Assembly: GCF_019649055.1 (NCBI RefSeq)
Contig: NW_026570267.1
Coordinates: 372,001 to 436,000, forward strand
Length of the DNA stretch: 64,000 bases
Origin: Paramacrobiotus metropolitanus
Taxonomy: Eukaryota; Tardigrada; Eutardigrada; Parachela; Macrobiotidae
Direction of reading: 5' to 3'
Position 1 is the stretch's first letter. Each line of letters begins with the position of its first letter. Under the pieces are notes generated by a model, which was not told where the DNA came from, did no database searches, and saw nothing but the letters and a program-made list of their open reading frames with translations. A program made the position numbers and the translations under genes. Positions 34,541-47,700 of this stretch are shown here, piece by piece.

Positions 34541-37500
34541 TCAGAGCTCACCATCCAGGTCGGCATCCTTCGCATCAGGTTCGAACTCGCCGGACGCCAC
34601 GCTCTCGCACTCGGATTTCTTTCGCTTACGCGACTTATCCACGGCATGGTCAACACAGTCTTCTAAACTACGTGTTGCTCCGACTGGGTGCTCCGAATCA
34701 ACCGGCCGCTGCAAGGTGGCATACATTCGTGCGAGCGTTTTATCTTCGACTCGCCCCTATAATATAGCAGACTTAGGATTTTTTGTCAGTTATTTGTTAA
34801 AGAAAAACGAGAAACTATCCTTACAAGGGATAAATAGGTAAAGACATTCTCGTTCCCACGGACGCCACCAGACAGATATGAAAGTAACCTTTCGCATCGT
34901 ATGTGCATCCCAATCCAACAAAAAGCAGACACTGCACAGCTCTTGACCAACGCGTTTTGATGGCTGCACAACATCGAAAAAAAATTACGAATATATTCCG
35001 AAAGACCAATCCCGATCTTTCTTTGTGGCACAATGCTCTTCACAAAATCGACGCCGGCGATCAATACGTCAGGATCTTTTTCATTTTCCACCAGATATTT
35101 CATAATCTAGAAGGGCAGAGGGAGGATTACGCAATAAGTATAAATACGAAATGCAAGCTTCTGCAGATCAAACGTATGTAAGTCAAAAGGCATTCAAACA
35201 CACGGTAAAATACAAATACGCCGAAATATTCGTAGCTTTTTATTGTGACTGCTTTCGAATTGCGATGGCTTTCTGAGACTATCAATTATTTACAGATGTA
35301 TGTAATACTGTAATTATTTCGGAAGTTTTAGTACCACACCGTTCTTACCTTACGTATATCAATATTTTTGTACATGTGTAGATAACCATGTCAGAACATA
35401 AAAGCGCTTAATGTCCATTGTTATCCGACAAAAAAACAATTTCTTCTTGATCCCATGATCACCGATAGCGGCCGACAGCGTATAGTAGCTGCTGATGCAT
35501 TTTAACTTTTATCATTTACCTCAACGATTTCAGTATCCAATAAATATCGGTACAACGCAGATCCCAGCTTCAGCAGCGCACAACAAGAGGTCTGAATCAA
35601 AGGAAGAAGTGACAACTGTTCCACCGTGAGGAAACGAAATAACCGCATAAACTGCTTCGCTATGCCCGCTGGAGAGAACTCCCATTCACCGGGTTTCGTC
35701 GCATCGAATAATGGCAGCAAATTCGTCAGACAACGCAAACTCAGAGGGAGTCGCACTACTAGCATCTGCATCGATGTAGCGGAGGTATTTTTGTCGAAAA
35801 CGCCGTCAATCGTAGTCATGCTTTCGTTGAACAGCTCTTGAAAAACAGAAGAGGAATGCAGTTCCGAATACGAAGCCAGTGGTAAATAACTCCAAATAAA
35901 AAAGTGCCGTCTAACTGGAAACATCTCCAGTAATTCCACCTGCAAAAGCACAGGCATTTGTTAAAGCAAGCCATCAAGCCACATTGAACTTATTTCTAGA
36001 AATTTCAGGAGTACAATCAACAATGCACTGGCCGACCGGTACAATTATTATTGTGCAGCCTTTCGGATTTGAGACAATGGATATTGGATACGTACTTAGT
36101 ACTAAGCTACTAACCCAAGTAAATCCAAAAGTACTTCAAGAGCGTTCAGAAATGAATTAAAGTCAAGAAATTAATACTTTCTCGAATATAGTTAATAAAG
36201 TACAATTTAAAGCTGCTATAAAATCAAAATTTGTTGATTACATACCTTCATTGATGCCGGGAGCTCTGCAAACGTTCGTGCACAAAGATTTCGAATAACA
36301 GCATTGTGCATTTTCCCAAATCCACCACGGAAACCGTCCACAAAGCCTCGAAACACAGCGACAGTAATCCTGAACGCAATCTCAAATGACGAAATTCTAC
36401 AACGACAACACGAACAAAGTCATATTTCACACGGCCAACTTTTCCCTATTCTCCGTTCTTACTTCTTACCGACACACATACCGACATACAAATTTGATCA
36501 CATCAGACGCAAAAAGTGCAACTAAAAAGCGGTCTGATTGCAAATGTCTGAGCAGCGACTTCTGGCATTCGGCGATTTGCTGACTGTTCAAGACGGGAAT
36601 AATGGAGCACACACCGGTAAGGACATATGTATAGAAATCCCTAAAAGAAAAGTCAAACGTGGCACATGAATTATAGAAGTAGGATTTAACTGTATATCAC
36701 CGAAACCACTTACTGCTGCTTGATCGTAGCGGGCAGACAGATTTCCGGATGCAGATGGACAAGACAAGAAAACATCTGATTCATCAACAAAAGATCTCCA
36801 TCCGATCCCGCGGTCAGCCAGTGGTTCATATGTCCGATACCTACAGCACAATCTATGCATCTTTTACGTACCTGTGTGCACAGATAAATTACAGGGTAAT
36901 TGTTATACCACGCATGACCGAAACTGACATGTGTTAAATACGGATGTGCTGGTATCAAATAAAGATACAGTATATGTACAAGTACTCTATATCCTACATG
37001 GCGATTGGCGCAGTATCGAAGCCGTACCGGACGACTAATAGTAAAATATTCGACCGGTATCATAACAGAATCACAGATAAGCGGATGGCATCGGAGCACC
37101 TGCAGCTCTGGACATAATTTTTTTTAAGTTACTACACAATTTATAAACACACCTTTCTTACAAGAAATTACGAATACATTTCTTACGTTTAGGAATGTGG
37201 CCCATGATTGTGCATAAAATTATGGCTACGGGAAAAGCCGAATCATCTGCTACTTTGTGGCGCAGACAGTGCGAAGCAAACTGGTGATCATTATACGCTG
37301 GTTTGGTCAGATTAGAAACATGATCTTTGCACGCATCCATAAAAAATTTCAGCCCTTCTCTCGTAAAAAACATGGATTTCATGCCAGGAGGGTAATTTCT
37401 GCAACAGCAAATTATTAAAATCGCTCAAACAATAGTACCACTTTACATAAAACTGAGTCAAGTACATACTCCGGACTGCGGCTTAAAAAGCAATTTTAAC

Positions 37501-38168
37501 TTTCACAATAGTAACTTTTCGTAATTAAGAAAAAGGCAGAAACGAATTTCGCATGCAATTACTTAAATAAAACATACGGGTATTTTAAAGCAGATACCTG
37601 TAAATCCCAAGTAAAAGCGCAAAGACATCAGAGTAATGCTCAGAGACCATATTCCGCACTTCGTCGGCTGACAATTCCTTGCGAGCGTGGTCCATCTGCA
37701 GCAGAATGTCCTTAATCAGTTCTAGCTTCTGCAGGATAACATCGGAGGAAACCGTTCTGGGATTCTAAGAAGAAAAAACATAAGAAAGCGCACGTACCAC
37801 GGTATCTGGCAATGAGCAGCGTTATGGGTGGTGTGGTAAGGAGAAACTCTCAAATACTTTCAGAAAGTACGTAAACCATAAATCCTTGCTTTCTTTAACG
37901 AACAGCTAACTTTTAATCTGCCTATCAAACTATAAACCGGAAGTCTGAAAAAGAACTATAGAACGGAAAGCCACATAAACGCAATAGTCGCAACAGCTGA
38001 TGGAGGTGCTGTAACAGTGTAACTGACAATTAATCTTAAAACATCACTTACCAACTGGTTAAACTCCTGAAGAGCTTCGGAACTCTGGCGGATCGAATTC
38101 ATCCAAGCCTCGCTCTTTGTGCTGCGGGTTTGAGAAGCTGTGATAGAGGAAATACGTATCTGCGACAT
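34541..38168 (-). CDS. FIRRM: FIRRM (C1orf112)-like helical repeat protein
   Basis: Known FIRRM partners the AAA ATPase FIGNL1 and helps remove RAD51 during DNA repair; that role here is inference. Exons in transcript order: 38168-38052, 37764-37598, 37398-37187, 37107-36998, 36871-36714, 36640-36470, 36396-36246, 35939-35520, 35106-34825, 34756-34541. This gives 667 aa (human about 850). The assignment rests on weak but co-linear resemblance: AFPVAIILCTIMGHIPK against the family's FP..LL..VMDKLP; the CQKSLLRHLQSDRFLVALFASD helix pair; FFIWSYLPLASYSEL against LPLW..I....LP.EL; and VDFVKSIV. It is almost all helix, as HEAT-like proteins are. The C-terminus has a basic KSRKRKKSE patch that could be a nuclear signal. 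The 126-bp stretch 36872-36997 is in frame, so it may be an optional intron. If FIRRM is wrong, it is another HEAT-type nuclear protein. Confidence 0.6.
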
Positions 38169-40303
38169 CTTCAACTTCGTAGGTACGTAAACTACGTTAA
38201 AAGACTCCAAAGAAAAGTATAAAAACTCGAATCTTGTTCAATGTTAACATCAGACATTTGAAATTCACTGCAGTGTGCATTTACGCGGCCGGAAACAACA
38301 CATCGGTACAAACGTCCGTCTGAGGGCGGAAGGCCCAGTAATGTACTTACCATTAGTGTACTACACCTGTACTTGTAGTAAGTACTAATACCAAAGACAT
38401 ACAAAAATAGACATTTTTGTCTAATACTGTAAATACAGTAATGTTTTGTCGCTGCATTGGTAATTTTATTACAGTACTAAGTAATTTGCTATTACTATTA
38501 GGTTACATGAACTTAAAATCGAACTTTCACAGCGTTATGGGATTTAATCTGAAACTTTAATAGGCAATAACAACCAAATTGGTAAAAGTAGCAAACGCGA
38601 TCATACGACATGAAATTTAAAACTGGTACAGTAAAAATTTAATAGCAAGCAAATTGGGCTGCCAGAATTTTCGGCCGCCCGTTCGATTCGGCTGTGAGAA
38701 AACCTAAGAATTCTAAGAAAACTTAAGAAACCTAAGAAAACCTATAATTAATCTCTGGGCTTAAAAGGTAAAGCACTCTACTAACATTTCCTTTAACAGC
38801 AGACAAAGTAAAGACTAATTGTCCGAGTAATAGTGATATTTCTTTTATAAAAAAATAAAATCTGTTTTTCATAGTTTGTTTGGTGCTAGTGGTTCTTTTA
38901 CTGTTTCTCACGTCAGTGACCTACAGGCTACAGAATACTTCTGTACGTGGTCTTAAAACTGTAGCTGGCAGTAATATTGTAGCTTGCTGGCTTTTGTTCA
39001 TGCGCTCAAGCATCTTTATTATTATTCCTGTTGGGAATTTTACATTGCATCCTTTCGCAAAAGTAAATATTATATAAAACTTTATAACGCAATTATGAGC
39101 TAGTGGCTGCAAAAAATATGAAATACATATATATCGTTTGACGTTTTTATTCGAATGTATTGCTTATAGCGGATCGCTTAAGATTAGAATTAATTTAAGA
39201 AAGGCGTTAAAACAGAGCTTTTTGCGATATTTATGAATTAATTATCTAGTACTTCCGGTTTTCCCGTCACCCGGTGAAATACCGGATGTAGAAATAAACC
39301 GCTGAAACAAGAGTAGTTACTAAATGCTATTCTAGCACTGTAATGTATTTTTGCATACTATTTCAAAGAAGGGCATTATTGCATCGGCCGTAACCTTTAT
39401 CGAAAACGTTTGGCAAGTTTACCTGTGCCTGCTGTGCAGTTTTTGTGTGCTGTAACCGGCAAAGCGTGATTTGGCGTTTTAGTTATCGCGTACCATTTCA
39501 GATGAGTTTGTCCATTCACATCCGGGGCACGTGCTCGACGTTCGACATGTGGTTGCGACAAACTTGCTCGGCGCTTATGTTTTTTCGAAGTGGTTGCAAC
39601 AAGCGGAGTGCATGAGCGTCACGTAGCACCGCTAGCGTAGACGAATCACAAATCTACGATAAATCGGTTGTATTGAATAGTATGCGCTCGTCCATAGTGC
39701 ACGCAACCGCTTTTAATGAGATCACTTGGAAATCAAGTCTAGCCGTCGACGCTATCAGCGTAGTTGTGAAATATCCCATATCGTGGGTTCGTGCTTGTCG
39801 TACATCATACATGCAACACTGGTTCTGGTTGTTGTTGTTTTCTTGTAACACAGTCGTACTGTATTTACTACGTCAACTTCCAAACCGCAAAATTGATGCT
39901 TCCGGCTGATAATTATCGTGCTAGTTTTGACTCATTTCTCGCTGCCCAGAGACAAACAAGAGGTTTTTCCCATAATTCCGACAGTGTCTCACTGTGCGTC
40001 CTGTTTTGACAAAGCAAGCAGTAAGTCTACCTGTTTTAAGTGATTACTTTGTACACGTGCTGACTGCTGCTGAGTGGTTGTAATTTGTAATCGTTTTTGT
40101 AATGCACGAATTCTTGGCATTGCTGTCTGAGACTGTATTATACGTGAATATCCGCTTTCATTCAAAAATAACAAGCACGATTAAGCAGACGTTTTTTTTC
40201 AGAGATTCATTTTTTGCAGGTACTTTAACAGCAGTTTTGGAAAATCTTTAAAATTGTGATAACCAGTGGTTGGCAAGTTTGGAGGATATTTCACATCAGC
40301 ATC
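38169..40303. other. Divergent intergenic region, no gene seen
   Basis: This is the space between the FIRRM-like gene (-) and MTHFD2 (+). It contains a palindromic GTACTTAC run near 38341-38400 and a CCTAAGAAAA repeat at 38698-38745. Open frames at 38880-39077 and 39673-39909 have no coding character I can defend. Confidence 0.45.
38698..38745 (+). repeat. Short CCTAAGAAAA tandem repeat
   Basis: Four to five diverged copies of AAACCTAAG/AAACTTAAG follow each other. The reverse-complement motif TTTCTTAGG recurs in a longer tract near 62.9-63.05 kb. Confidence 0.55.
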
Positions 40304-42756
40304 ATGGGATCAGCGAGGAATGTGTGCATACTATTTCGCAGTTTTTTCGCCACCGAATCGTGTTCGATATACACGCTAAACGGTATATGCATTCCACAAC
40401 CACAAGGTGAGCGGAGTTTCGTTCGACGTTCGTACATGATTTTTGCACGCGCAGTTTGAGAACTACATTTTGACGATGACTGACTTTCTCGCAGGTCGCA
40501 AGCGCAGATATTAGACGGAAAGAAACTATCGAAAGAAATTCTGAGCGAACTAAAATCTGACATCGATGTATGGAGCAAAGCCGGCAATCGCCGACCGCAT
40601 CTAAGCGTTATTATGGTTGGAAACAATCCCGCGAGTCTAGCATATATCGCTAACAAGGTGAAGGCAGCGGAAAAAGTTGGTAAGCAATTGGCAGAAATTA
40701 ATGCGTCACTGGCAGACTTAACTAAATGTAAAGTAACTAACGATAAATATAAAGTGGGTATTACTATATTTTAATGTTTTTGTCAACCACCAATCCATCA
40801 CATCCGGCTAAGAAAATGGGCTGTGTATTTTCTTTAAACCTGTTAATAAAAAATTTTGTTTTGAAAATGGTTAATTAAATTTACTTTAGTGGTAAATTTC
40901 TCTGTGGTAAAATTTGCAAAAGTTTTGAACAGCACGTGAATATTTGTTTAAAAACTTGTGCTAGCTACTCATGTAGATGTTTGTATGGAATTCGTTTCTT
41001 GTAATGATTGTTCTTGTTAGTGTTCAGTGTCGCTATCAGCATGCATGAAAACAACTGGCGTAAACTAAAAAAGAGATACAAATTTAAATTTCAAATCCAG
41101 TGTGATTTCCGGTTTGTTTAGTTGGACTTCCGGTTCTTGCATGACATGAACCGGTTATACGAGTAGAAACTGTATATAACTTATACTACTAATACGTCAT
41201 ACTCTCACATGTTTGTGTGCACTATTTGACTATTTCGACATTTTCCGTTTATTACCAGGTGTAACAAGCAACACTTTTCGGTTGCCGGAAAGCGTATCCC
41301 AGTCTGATCTCCTCAATGTCGTGGAATCTCTCAATACTGACCGCAATACAGATGGAATTCTGGTGCAGTTTCCCTTGCCGGCGCACTTATCCGAACACGC
41401 TGTATGTGAAGCGGTGTCTGCCTACAAAGATGTGGATGGTTTTCACGTCCTTAACATGGGACAAATGGTCCAGGGCCGGGAAGGGCTCTATCCCTGCACA
41501 CCACTTGGCGTCATGGAGTTACTAAAACGAAACGGTAAATTCAAAATTCCCGCAAATTCTTTCTTCGAGAAGTGGGTTTGGCTGCCTGTTTTAAAGCTAC
41601 CTGCCGGGCCTTTTAAATGTCAAGGGTAGTATTCCGTACAATGGTTGTGACCTGCTTTTGTTGAAGAACAGCAAATATCAATAATCAGAAATAAGTACAC
41701 TTTTGATAGACTGCTGTACCAGTTTTGCTTGTATATTTTTGCTGTACCAGTTTTGCTTGCTGTACTTGTTTTACTTTGCCAAGTATTTAGTTGCTGTTTA
41801 CTTGGCAGGTGTGGAGACTTTCGGGAAGAACGCTGTTATTTGCGGACGGTCAAAAAACGTGGGAATGCCCATTATGATGCTAATGCACGCTGATGGCCAC
41901 GGTACGGTAAATTGTAGTATTTTTATCTCGGTATTTTATGACAATGTTTCTTTGAATCACCGCCATTTTAATATCGTATACTACAGTATTATGAATGGGC
42001 CGTGACGCTGCAGCGTTTACGTGCGACACCTTGAACGCGTGATTGCACCGATCGCGCGCATGTCTACTTTCATTACTAATACTTTTATTTTAGGCGATGC
42101 TACGACTACCATCTGCCATCGCCATACTCCACCGGAACAGATGAAATTGTTCACAAAAATGGCGGACATACTTATAACTGCCGTCGGGAAGCCGGGTCTG
42201 ATTACCGCGGATATGGTGAAGGAGGGCGTCATTGTTGTCGACGTGGGGATTACGAGAGTTCGGGAAGAACAATCCGATAAATTTGTTTTGAAAGGCGACG
42301 TGGATTTCGAAGGTGTGGGCATGCTTTGATTACTTATTTTCTTCTGATGGAACATTAAACGTATTGCTGGAAATTCTTATGGAATGTCGTTTCTTACTAA
42401 AATAGTAAAAATGTTGTTTATTTTTGATTACACCGTAACAACGTTGTTTACTTGTTTATAGGTGTAAGTGAAAAGGCAAGCTATATAACTCCTGTCCCTG
42501 GAGGGGTAAGTTTTACCATTTTTTTTATATTTAACACCGAACAGTGTCGCAGAAACGAGCGTTTTATGAGAATAATTTTTGTCTTTGCTAGGTCGGCCCC
42601 ATGACTGTGTGTATGCTCATCAAGAACACCTTTATCGCTGCTAAAAAGCTTCGTGGATTCGATTCAAACCTGGAATTCCTCCCATCCAAAAAACTGACCG
42701 AAGTGAATTTTAATTTTATGGAAAACCTTAGGAAGGCTAATGTGGCAACTAATTAA
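40304..42756 (+). CDS. MTHFD2: Mitochondrial methylenetetrahydrofolate dehydrogenase/cyclohydrolase
   Basis: A bifunctional one-carbon enzyme that oxidises 5,10-methylene-THF and hydrolyses methenyl-THF in mitochondria. Seven exons: 40304-40406, 40503-40679, 41259-41534, 41809-41901, 42094-42312, 42462-42505, 42592-42756; 358 aa (human 350). Phases agree throughout. The N-terminal exon ([15 protein letters not shown]) is basic and hydrophobic with no acidic residue in its first 16, fitting a mitochondrial presequence. Motifs: ILDGKKLS; the active-site YIANK (Tyr82, Lys86); [22 protein letters not shown]; the dinucleotide-binding [16 protein letters not shown]; and [14 protein letters not shown]. 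The exon 2 acceptor is a CGCAAG rather than the nearby CGCAG, because only the former keeps frame. It lacks the formate-THF ligase domain, so it is MTHFD2/2L-type, not the trifunctional enzyme. Confidence 0.94.
41711..41766 (+). repeat. Short direct repeat in MTHFD2 intron 3
   Basis: GCTGTACCAGTTTTGCTTG occurs twice in succession about 28 bp apart, followed by a third partial GCTGTACTTGTTTT copy. This is probably replication slippage. Confidence 0.75.
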
Positions 42757-43633
42757 TCTGGAATAGTAGTGGCATTACACGAATGTTTAAACGGAAAGGG
42801 ATTGATAAAGGAAAGTGGTAATTTTTGGTTTCTCTGCTTTCTTTTGTATACGTTTTGAATTGTACTTTTGTAAATATATATTTATTAATTTTTGGCTTGC
42901 ATTTCGCTGTTTAATTTTTATATGATTTACTCATCCGGTAGCTAATGTTTAGTTTAACAGTTCGAGAAAATATGTAATAAGGCAGTGTTATAGAATCAGT
43001 ATCAAATTATAATTACTGTACTTTAGGAAGAGGACACGCAGGCACCCCATGTATTTTCCATTAATTTTATCTTTTATGTCGGTTAAAATTGAAATAAAAT
43101 TGGCTGATGAGGCATTATGTTCGTCTTCAGCGCCCAAAAACCTTCCGTGGCAAAGGTATAAATAATCTTAACAGTATGATGCGGAGTGCGAATCGTATTG
43201 TATGCATATGAGTACCCTACAGGCTTCTACATCGCACATTATATCCATAATTCCATACTAGTAGCAGTAATGTATCACGATTACTAATTACTATAAGTAG
43301 TACCACATTGCACATGCAAATCTTACAATTGTTAAGGCTATGGAAGACAGTTACCGGTATATATAATCTTTGCATGCAAAGTGATCGCGGTATTCCGGGA
43401 TACTATTTTCCCAAGCGTATCTGCATTTACGGCCGTGAATCAAGTGTGACAGTTTTTTAATTGTAAGGTTGCTCAGTGTTAAGCGTTTTATTGCTTATAT
43501 CATCATAATTTGTTATGATATCGTCACACGCCAGTTATAAACAGTTATAAACGTGCGTAAAGCGTTGCCGTCAGTGAACGTAATAAAACCTTATGGTTGT
43601 ATTTTGAGATTTACATGCGTGTGTGGATTAAAT
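42757..43633. other. MTHFD2 3' flank, no gene seen
   Basis: AT-rich. It contains the MTHFD2 poly(A) signal and, further on, the 5' flank of the 131-codon ORF. Confidence 0.5.
43093..43098 (+). promoter_or_regulatory. Poly(A) signal for MTHFD2
   Basis: AATAAA lies 336 bp beyond the MTHFD2 stop codon. Confidence 0.45.
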
Positions 43634-44029
43634 ATGACGAATCCGGATACAAATAAAATCCGCAGACTTCCATTCACTAAAACTTTCCCGACATATAAAT
43701 TGGCGGATCAGCAAGATGTTTCGTATCGCTTACAGAACTATGAAGATTACATAAACAACAATCTGCCGGCTCGTGTACGCACAACAATATTTATCCGCAT
43801 CATCAAGTTCAGTACATACGATTTTTATCAATCCTGTATTACAACGGGTATATATGGCGGTATATTGACTCATCTTTTTTCTTTCTTTATAAATGCCCTT
43901 TCATCGGCGCACGCGCACTTGAAAGTTAAGAATCTCCATCCGCATGAACAGTCCTCCTTTGGTAACTGTCATTTACAGCTGGATTTTCCAAAACTAGGTG
44001 AACCGGATATGTTGAGAACCTTTAACTAA
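43634..44029 (+). CDS. Hypothetical 131-aa protein, single exon
   Basis: The frame is open from ATG (MTNPDTNKIRRLPFTKTF) to TAA. The composition looks coding: a polar N-terminus with a YRLQNYEDYINNNLPARVR helix, a hydrophobic stretch around GIYGGILTHLFSFFINAL that could be one membrane span, and a His-rich tail. The frame stays open another 81 bases upstream of the ATG, so the true start could be an unseen exon. No family was recognised. It lies 0.7 kb upstream of, and in the same direction as, the neuregulin gene. Confidence 0.42.
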   Translation: MTNPDTNKIRRLPFTKTFPTYKLADQQDVSYRLQNYEDYINNNLPARVRTTIFIRIIKFSTYDFYQSCITTGIYGGILTHLFSFFINALSSAHAHLKVKNLHPHEQSSFGNCHLQLDFPKLGEPDMLRTFN

Positions 44030-44723
44030 CGTTGGCGCCAAGAAAGAGGGAAACGAACAACCAATCAGCCAGCGCCGGGTTGCTAGCCGGCTTTAAACTT
44101 ACGACTTTTGTCTCTAGTTTTTTGTGGACTTTATTGCTCGATTATGACCATCATATAACCTAACCTTTGTCAGCGCACTGGACGATCATTATGCTTGAAC
44201 CGGTGTGCGCGCCGGTGGAAAGATTTCATGGAAGGTTTGATTTCCGGTAATTAGCTGACAACTGCAGACGCGCTGGTCACTGCGACGTCATAATTTGCGC
44301 AGGCCGGCGTATCCTGTGGATATATAGATCAGCGCATCTTCTGTCTCTGTTCGCGGCAGCAGCCCAGATCTCCTGTTTACCCGCCCCTCTTCTTCTTCAT
44401 CCACTACCACAAGCATATTATACAGCGTGGAATCCTCTGTGTGCAGCAGCATCTTCAAGAGAAACTTATCAACTGCATCTTGTCTTAATTTGAATCAGTG
44501 TCTGGCTTGGCTTGATTAGTTGGTGAAACTTCACGGATATTTGCCATGTTGTACAACGGCAGCTAAATCGTCTTATATATAAACGCATCCGCATTTTCCA
44601 TCGTTTGTTAACAGCTGAGCGGTATATGCTCGTTGTATCAGAAGTCCTGTTTCTTAACCGTATTTGGTTTCGGTTTTTTATCTTTGAAAATATATCACTC
44701 AACCAGAAATTGTGGTCTTCTAT

Positions 44724-47700
44724 ATGGTTAAACCAAAATTTCGCCATATTCGCGTTGAACATGCCAACAATCACAAGATGATGGGTGGCAATTTCCATGA
44801 CCTTTACCATCCCGCTCCGCTGCGCTGGGAATGGATCAACAAATACTTCAGGCTGGTGTGTCTGCTGGTGATTGTCCTACTGGATACGGTAATGACAGCC
44901 TCCCACGTGAATGGGATTAAGCGGGATACCGTACAGCAGCCCTACTGCTGGAGCGAGTACGAGGATGTGGCCAGTCGCGCCTACATTGCGCCGGTCGTGG
45001 TTAAGGCCTGGTGTACGGTAGTGTATTCCCGCAGTCATCACCCGCACTTCAATGCCACCTTTCACGTCAGTAAGATCCTCAAGGGCGGTCCCCATATCGG
45101 CAAATATCTGGAAGAGAATCCCAGGATACAGTTGCATTTCGGGATGCCGTCCGTGTGGACGCAGTTGCCGGTGACCGCGGCTGAGATCCAACAAGAATCA
45201 CTGTTGCGCAATCAAGTGTGCTCCATTGCTAGAGTGGATGTACAGAAAGAATATCTGCTGTTTTTACAACCACACAACGGCCTGGATGAGAGCGGCCTGG
45301 CCACAAATGATGGAGGAGAGGATATGCAAATGGAATCAAACAGTCTGCCCATTACACCGTCACCGGCTATTTCATGGAGCATTTACGCCGCACCCGAAAT
45401 CGTCACTGAGACGGCACTGACAAATGCTCATAAAGTTTTAAGGAGAGGTGAGTTGATGTATTATCAAATATCAATTTAATAATGTAGAATAAATAATTCA
45501 TTACAGCTGCAACTGTATTATGCTTGCAGCACGCGAGTATAAAAAATTTGCAGCAGTGCGATTCAGAAAATAAAATGTATTAAAAAATGTTTTACAAAAA
45601 TTTCTTGTAAAAATTGTTGTTTCCTGTGTATGCTTAACGTAATTTTATGTCTGCCGGACGTTGCATAATTACATCTACAAATGTATGCATATGACCATAT
45701 GATAACATCACTGACGTTTTTATTTCGCCCGCTTATAGAATCTATGAGACGTAGTTGTTTGTATTCAGTGCAGATTGCAGAAGGAATTGTAATACTTTCA
45801 ATGAACACAAACAGAAATTAGTGTTGCACATACGTATTAATCTTTTACGATTTCAAATCATTCAAGAAAAACTGATCATATCACAAAATAAAAATCTCAA
45901 GTTTAAGGAAAGTGCTCTGAATGTTTTTGGATTTGTAAGTTCGAATTGCGGTCATTTTCGTACAACTTATATATATGATATATGACCTAGACCTACATAG
46001 GTATAACTACGCTGGTAAATGTGTTTAATTTGACACAAGCAACAGGATATTAGAAAATAAACCGCAGATCTCAACATGTTTCCATTTACTTAAAATTAGG
46101 TCAGTTCTTTTTTAACAGCCGATCTGACGATTTTGCAAACAGCGGGATAACGCATTATCTTCAAGTTTGTATCCTTTCGAAAATAAGCAAACGCTGTGTA
46201 GATGTACTCGGCACCCCTTATATTACTTCTGGATTGTTTACTATGAGTAGACCAATTTCCGATCCTCGATCGACCCTGATGTCGTAGATCAGCCGCGCGG
46301 TTTTTTTGCTCTAATTCACTGCCTCTGTTCTGGCTCGATTTGGCCACTTTTAAAAATGCGTACGAGTATAAAATGGTAAAACTTCACGCGTGTTGAAGAA
46401 TAAAATTAACCCCGCAATCGAATACATGGCACGCGTAACAATAGCACTCGATTTCGTTAGCCTAAAATTATCAGCAGAAATATTTTTATTATGCAAAATT
46501 AATTATGCCAAAAGAATCAGCGATATTCTATAATGGTAAAAATTAATATCAGTTGCAATAAGCATAGCGTGACTGAGATCGTGCCGGCATTGTTATGCGA
46601 ATATAATCGGTTGAATAATCGAGCATATTATAATCCTTTAAGACGCCATAGATGGTATCAAAGCAGTCTATTATTTTCCTTTTGTACCCAGGATAGACTG
46701 GATGTCGAGGAGTCACTCCTCAAACAGAAAACACAAAAGACACGCGCCTGCTTAATTTTAATGGTATTGTTAGGTGGTGCGGCGGCATGTTTATGGCTGG
46801 TTACAGCACGGTGACGGCTGAATCCAGACCGGTGTTGGTAATAATCAACCACTCATTTGCACATACTGCCGATAGGACAGTGTCAATATTGTTAGGCATC
46901 AGTTAGGGAATAACGACCGTCAGTACAGAGTGTCTGATCGCAAGTCGCAACATGTAATGCATAAAAGAGCCAATAAAATAATGAAAACTATACAAAACAA
47001 AAACAAAAAAATTAGGTTTTTAAATCTAATCACTGCAGAGGTAAATTTTTATTTGCAAAAAATCTTTCTCAAAACTCTCTTCAATAAGACTGCATTTAAC
47101 ACACCCGGTAATTTAAAAATTACCGGGACTTTCCAGTTGGACGTACGTTACCCTTCAAAAACATGTGCAGACCGTTAAGAATTTTTAATTATTCTGTCAC
47201 GAGATTTTTGTGTGAAATTCAGTGTACATCATTAGGCTTTTTTGATGAGCAGCGCATTGATTGATCAGCGGGATGCAGAGCGCGAGGGGAATGCCTGCTT
47301 AACTGGTTAAACTGCGGCAAATCAGTGGAAGTCAGTTCTTTTAAGGGGTAATGAAGATGTAACTTAAGAGAGGAAAATTCTTGTGACAAATTTGTCTTTT
47401 TCTTTCTCTATGGACACTTATATGCCAGCGCGTCCTGCGCATCATGATCATCCACAGCGGTCCTTCTGCTAGGCTCATTTTGGCCGGACATCAGTGGTCG
47501 GCAAGAAGTTGTTGTTGTGTTACTGTTTCTCGTCTCGTTTTGAGTGATTGGAAAGTTTTCCAGTCAAAAGTGTGAAAGATACTGCCAGATGGCTATCCTT
47601 TTCCATGTATTTATCAAATCTGCGGTCAGTCCGCTGTCTGTGGCAGGGAAAGGATAGAAGTTGGACGCTCTGTTAAACATGTGATTTATTTGCCTCTTTA

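Noticed and set aside
46096-46347. Minus-strand 83-codon frame inside neuregulin intron 1
   Set aside because: It has no ATG, no clear splice partners and no family resemblance; composition alone was not enough.
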